From: Alphaproteobacteria bacterium | GTDB lineage: Bacteria > Pseudomonadota > Alphaproteobacteria > Paracaedibacterales > JAKBAR01 | Direction: 5' to 3' | DNA: 9,299 nucleotides | Assembly (NCBI GenBank): GCA_019745755.1 | Contig: JAIESS010000203.1 | Span: 1-9,299, forward strand | In this document: positions 7,009 through 9,299 of the stretch, piece by piece | How the letters are laid out: every line of letters begins with the position of its first letter | Position numbering within the stretch: the first letter of the stretch is position 1 | Notes under the pieces: generated by a model | The model's input: the letters and a program-made list of their open reading frames with translations, nothing else | Databases searched by the model: none | What the model was told of the DNA's origin: nothing | Made by a program: the position numbers and the translations under genes

Positions 7009-7043
7009 ATAATAGACAACATCAAGATGAGAAAAAAGCTTGC

Positions 7044-7077
7044 GGATCACCAAAAGCTAGACATTTTGTAGTGATCC
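7044..7077. terminator. Stem-loop between the small exported protein gene and tRNA-Arg
   Basis: GGATCAC (7044-7050) pairs with GTGATCC (7071-7077), and the inner CAAAA (7051-7055) with TTTTG (7064-7068), giving 12 base pairs, a 2-nt bulge and an 8-nt loop. On the + strand only a weak T-rich stretch follows (TATTAGTTT), so termination after the upstream gene is possible but not clear. On the - strand six T follow the stem after a few bases. It also overlaps the possible tRNA promoter. Confidence 0.4.
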
Positions 7078-7086
7078 TATTAGTTT
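7058..7086 (+). promoter_or_regulatory. Possible promoter of tRNA-Arg
   Basis: TAGACA (7058-7063, five of six -35 bases), a 17-nt spacer and TAGTTT (7081-7086, three of six -10 bases) would start transcription near 7093, about 4 nt before the mature tRNA. The position is sensible but the -10 is weak, and the elements lie inside the stem-loop. Confidence 0.3.
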
Positions 7087-7096
7087 AGGAAGTGAT

Positions 7097-7173
7097 GTTC
7101 CCGTAGCTCAGCCGGATAGAGCGCAGGATTCCTAATCCTGAGGCCGTGAGTTCGAATCTCGCCGGGAACGCCA
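7097..7173 (+). tRNA. tRNA-Arg (anticodon CCU)
   Basis: The complete cloverleaf is readable in 77 nt. The acceptor stem GTTCCCG (7097-7103) pairs with CGGGAAC (7163-7169), followed by discriminator G and an encoded CCA. The D stem is GCTC/GAGC. The anticodon stem CAGGA/TCCTG encloses loop TTCCTAA with anticodon CCT at its centre. The T arm is GTGAG-TTCGAAT-CTCGC. The anticodon reads AGG (arginine), normally a minor codon. It stands alone, 31 bp before the next gene. No duplicated 3' end or integrase was seen, so there is no sign that it serves as an attachment site here. Confidence 0.96.
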
Positions 7174-7204
7174 CCCTTAAAATCATGTATTGTAGGCACT
7201 CTTT

Positions 7205-8227
7205 ATGGATCTTGTGACGCAAATTGCCCTTGGCGCCGTTGTTGGACAGTTTGGTTTTCAACGCACACTTGGACGTAAAGCCATAGGATACGGTGCACTC
7301 GCAGGGCTTATCCCTGACCTCGATATCGTTGTGAAGCTCTCCAGCAATCCTTATGCTGAGATGCTTTATCACCGGGGTCTTACCCATTCCCTCTTTTTTG
7401 CTGTGATAGCGGGCATTTTTTTAGGATACGGCCTTTGGCGCGGACATGCACGCACTCATCCTTTAAGAATTTGGGTATACCTGATGATTGCAGGGCTTAT
7501 GACGCACCCCCTTCTGGATCTTTTTACTGTTTATGGAACACAGCTTCTCTCTCCTTTTTCCGATCATCGATTTGCTCTCTCCGCTATACCCGTTATTGAC
7601 CCTGTCTATACCGTGCCCTTACTGATTAGTGGTGCCGTGGGAATCCTATGGAAAGAGCGTATCACCTTATCTCATGTTTATTCTGGATTAACACTTTTTT
7701 TTACAACAGCGTACCTTTTCATAGGTCTCGCTATAAATGATATTGTCACAGCGCATACCTTGGATAATTTTAATGCACATAATATCTATCCGTACAAATT
7801 AAATGTGTATACCACCATGCTACAGCTTCCCCTTCGTCGCGTCGTAGCTCACTTCAAAGATGAGGTAAGGGTGAGCTTTAGGTCCGCTCATAACCTGGAC
7901 GACCCCTTTTGGAGTTTTCCCTTCGGTTGGCAATCCATGAAAAAAGCCCCCGAACATCTTTTTACAGAGTTTAAACAAACGGAAGACTATCGCATTTTTA
8001 AATGGTTTACGTCAGGTGATTTTTTTGTCTCCGCTGAAAAACGAGCGGACGGCACCTACGACATTATGGCGCGAGATTTACGCTACGGTTTTGATGATGA
8101 AACTCTTTTTGGTTTATGGGGGCTCAAAACTGTTGTGAATGAAAACGGCCATATAGTGGAACCCATTAGAAAGGCAGGACTCAATCGGCTGAAGTTAATG
8201 GATCGACTCAAAAAATTCTTGATGTAA
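7205..8227 (+). CDS. Membrane-bound metal-dependent hydrolase family protein (DUF457, YfhP/YdjM-like)
   Basis: The protein has 340 residues, close to Bacillus subtilis YfhP and longer than E. coli YdjM. Family motifs are PDLD (37-40), HRGLTHS (56-62) and HPLLDLFTVYGTQLLSPFS (101-119), whose histidines and aspartates are the putative metal ligands of the DUF457 family. Hydrophobic segments at about 4-15, 62-77, 88-105, 130-148 and 158-178 place the N-terminal half in the inner membrane; residues 190-340 form a soluble domain. The biochemical substrate of the family is not established; YdjM of E. coli is LexA-regulated, but no LexA box was seen here. ATG 7205 has TAGG (7193-7196) 8 nt before it. 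It follows the tRNA at 31 bp, so it may be read from the tRNA promoter. Confidence 0.85.
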   Translation: MDLVTQIALGAVVGQFGFQRTLGRKAIGYGALAGLIPDLDIVVKLSSNPYAEMLYHRGLTHSLFFAVIAGIFLGYGLWRGHARTHPLRIWVYLMIAGLMTHPLLDLFTVYGTQLLSPFSDHRFALSAIPVIDPVYTVPLLISGAVGILWKERITLSHVYSGLTLFFTTAYLFIGLAINDIVTAHTLDNFNAHNIYPYKLNVYTTMLQLPLRRVVAHFKDEVRVSFRSAHNLDDPFWSFPFGWQSMKKAPEHLFTEFKQTEDYRIFKWFTSGDFFVSAEKRADGTYDIMARDLRYGFDDETLFGLWGLKTVVNENGHIVEPIRKAGLNRLKLMDRLKKFLM

Positions 8228-8303
8228 ATCGTCTGATGAATAATAGCTTAAAAAAAATAGCGTACAGAAAAAACTTTAGAACGACAAATCTCTTAAAATA
8301 ACT

Positions 8304-8317
8304 TTGATTTATATCAA
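8304..8317. promoter_or_regulatory. FNR/FixK/Anr-type binding site
   Basis: TTGAT-TTAT-ATCAA matches all ten fixed positions of the CRP/FNR-superfamily consensus TTGAT-N4-ATCAA. Its centre (8310.5) lies about 27 bp before the start expected from the overlapping promoter, closer than the usual activating position near -41, so with that promoter it would occlude the -35 region and repress. If it activates, the -10 would have to be near 8340, where the match is poor. Confidence 0.6.
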
Positions 8318-8331
8318 CGCTATGTCATAAT
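8304..8331 (+). promoter_or_regulatory. Probable sigma-70 promoter of the transporter gene
   Basis: TTGATT (8304-8309) is separated by 16 nt from CATAAT (8326-8331), which matches five of six -10 bases. Transcription would start near 8338 and leave a leader of about 137 nt. The -35 coincides with the left half of the FNR-type box. Confidence 0.45.
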
Positions 8332-8377
8332 GAGCACATGATTTATTTTTGTACTGTTTTCTCCTCTCGCACACCAA

Positions 8378-8405
8378 CCTCCCCTTGAGGGGCGGATCTA
8401 TTTTT
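8378..8405 (+). terminator. Terminator-like hairpin in the transporter leader
   Basis: CCTCCCC (8378-8384) pairs with GGGGCGG (8389-8395), one mismatch, around the tetraloop TTGA; five T (8401-8405) follow after ATCTA. It could end transcription of the 7205-8227 gene, or, since it lies downstream of the promoter at 8304-8331, act as an attenuator for the transporter. The T-run starts 5 nt after the stem, which weakens it. Confidence 0.45.
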
Positions 8406-8426
8406 CATTGACACAACCGAATAAAA

Positions 8427-8450
8427 TCACCACCTGATAAGGGATGGTGA
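8427..8450 (+). repeat. Second leader hairpin before the transporter gene
   Basis: TCACCA (8427-8432) pairs with TGGTGA (8445-8450). CC (8433-8434) can extend the stem by pairing with GG (8442-8443), leaving a bulged A. It ends 14 nt before the Shine-Dalgarno sequence. No known riboswitch was recognised in it. Confidence 0.4.
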
Positions 8451-8474
8451 AACGTGCTGAGAGTGGAGCATTCC

Positions 8475-9299
8475 ATGTTATTAAAATACCTGAATTATCT
8501 TAAACCCCTTCCGGTCCAACTTGTTCTTTGTCTTGTGGCGGCGCTTTCCTTTGGGCATTTGCTTGATTATGCAGTGATCCAAAGCCTCTACACTGCTAGC
8601 TGTCTTATTAAGGATGTGTTGGTGGCTGTTCTTCCCATTATTATTTTTGCCTACATTTTTGATGCTCTGCTTGGTTTGAATAAGAAGGCGCCCTTGCTCC
8701 TTGTGACGATTCTGGTTATGGTCTTTCTCTCTAATATTGTGGCTGTGATGGTCTCCGGCGGTGTAGCGGGTCTCTTTCTCCCTATCCTGACACCCTTTAA
8801 GGGCGATATGAAACTTGCTCAAGATATTATTGTCACGCCGTTTTTTGAGCTGCACCTACCAGCACTTCTCTCCCCCGATGTGGCTATGTTCACGGGTATT
8901 GGTGCAGGGCTTCTTGCAAGCTTTTTAAAGATTGAGGCTGCAAAATCCTTCGCTCTTACTTTGCACAAGGCTGTAACATGGTTCTTGCACAAGACATTTA
9001 TTCCTGTTCTCCCCCTCTATGTCACGGGGTTTGTGTTAAAATTACAGCATGAGGGATCCCTCATTACACTGGTGCATAGCTATTTTCAGGTGTTCATCCT
9101 CGCCATATCCCTTATCGTTGTGTATGTTGCTTTTTTGTATTTTGTCGGAAGCGGTTTTCGTTTTCAACGCTTTGTAATTGCTGTAAAAAATATGCTCCCT
9201 GCGGGCATTACAGGGTTCAGCATTATGTCCAGTGCTGCCACCATGCCTGTTACATTGGAAGCGTCTGAGAAAAACCTCAAGGATCCACGGTTTGCAGAC
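8475..9299 (+). CDS. Dicarboxylate/amino acid:cation symporter, SDF (SLC1/DAACS) family, 3' end outside window
   Basis: The first 275 codons are visible and open to the right edge; full members have about 400-430 residues. The family takes up glutamate, aspartate or C4-dicarboxylates with sodium or protons across the inner membrane. Hydrophobic segments occur at about 13-30, 45-66, 74-96, 135-152, 172-188 and 202-225. The decisive motif is the serine-rich re-entrant hairpin 1, GFSIMSSAATMPVTLEASEK (248-267), followed by NLKD; the SSAATMPVTLE core is characteristic. The substrate cannot be fixed because the NMD motif and hairpin 2 lie beyond the window. ATG 8475 has GGAG (8465-8468) at 6 nt. 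Upstream are the FNR-type box and two hairpins, implying regulated expression. It may feed on host metabolites, but that is inference. Confidence 0.9.
   Translation, partial: MLLKYLNYLKPLPVQLVLCLVAALSFGHLLDYAVIQSLYTASCLIKDVLVAVLPIIIFAYIFDALLGLNKKAPLLLVTILVMVFLSNIVAVMVSGGVAGLFLPILTPFKGDMKLAQDIIVTPFFELHLPALLSPDVAMFTGIGAGLLASFLKIEAAKSFALTLHKAVTWFLHKTFIPVLPLYVTGFVLKLQHEGSLITLVHSYFQVFILAISLIVVYVAFLYFVGSGFRFQRFVIAVKNMLPAGITGFSIMSSAATMPVTLEASEKNLKDPRFAD

Larger units (their letters stand above)
8228..8474. other. 247-bp intergenic region with regulatory structure
   Basis: No gene was found here. The first 75 bp are A-rich without a hairpin. They are followed by an exact FNR/FixK box with an overlapping promoter (8304-8331), a T-rich stretch, a terminator-like GC hairpin (8378-8405), a second hairpin (8427-8450) and the Shine-Dalgarno sequence GGAG (8465-8468) for the transporter gene. 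Confidence 0.6.

Noticed and set aside
7097..7173. tRNA as an attachment site for an integrated element
   Set aside because: No repeat of the tRNA 3' end, integrase or phage gene was seen on either side within the window.
7085..7387. Minus-strand open frame of 100 codons
   Set aside because: It runs through the tRNA-Arg gene and the start of the DUF457 gene, so it is a shadow.
8408..8440. TTGACA as a second promoter for the transporter gene
   Set aside because: No acceptable -10 box is found at 15-19 nt; the nearest AT-rich word (TGATAA) is 21 nt away.
8427..8470. TPP riboswitch, suggested by the words ACCTGAT and CTGAGA
   Set aside because: The two words are in the wrong order and spacing, and the other conserved TPP elements are missing; the flanking gene is not a thiamine gene.
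8481..8855. Antisense open frame of 124 codons
   Set aside because: It lies opposite the start of the SDF-family transporter, whose frame has clear family motifs; the antisense product is low-complexity and Lys/His/Asn-rich.

Overview
The window looks like chromosomal DNA of a moderately AT-rich, flagellated, Gram-negative alphaproteobacterium, possibly one that lives in a eukaryotic host. The alphaproteobacterial call rests on the order fliN - flbD - flhA; FlbD is the sigma-54 flagellar regulator known from Caulobacter and relatives. Heptose epimerase (LPS core) and Lgt show a Gram-negative envelope. The host-associated call is an inference. It rests mainly on one gene (4848-5672) for an exported protein with an F-box-like motif followed by leucine-rich repeats, a combination typical of eukaryotes and of bacteria of amoebae and protists (Holosporales-, Legionella- and Chlamydia-like organisms). 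I cannot name the genus from sequence alone.

Layout. All genes read on the + strand. Positions 2-3716 hold the end of a flagellar operon: the FliN C-terminus (C-ring), FlbD (enhancer-binding regulator) and FlhA (export gate). A 12-bp perfect palindrome lies between flbD and flhA. Positions 3757-5672 hold a second unit: a probable promoter, hldD started at 3845, and 13 nt after it the F-box/LRR gene with a GTG start, its Shine-Dalgarno sequence touching the hldD stop. Positions 5740-6537 encode Lgt. Positions 6556-7008 hold a promoter and a 131-residue exported helical protein of unknown function. A stem-loop (7044-7077) and a tRNA-Arg(CCU) gene (7097-7173) follow, then a membrane protein of the YfhP/YdjM (DUF457) hydrolase family (7205-8227).

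The last part (8228-9299) is a 247-bp intergenic region and the first 275 codons of a dicarboxylate/amino-acid:cation symporter. The intergenic region carries an exact FNR/FixK-type box (TTGAT-N4-ATCAA) overlapping a probable promoter, then two hairpins, one terminator-like, before a strong Shine-Dalgarno sequence. This suggests oxygen- or redox-linked control of solute uptake with a structured leader.

Most of the genes are housekeeping. The parts that deserve attention are the exported F-box/LRR protein (split F-box, C7 tract, basic tail), the small exported helical protein on the other side of lgt, and the FNR-box/leader arrangement ahead of the transporter. No insertion sequence, CRISPR array, prophage or rRNA was seen.
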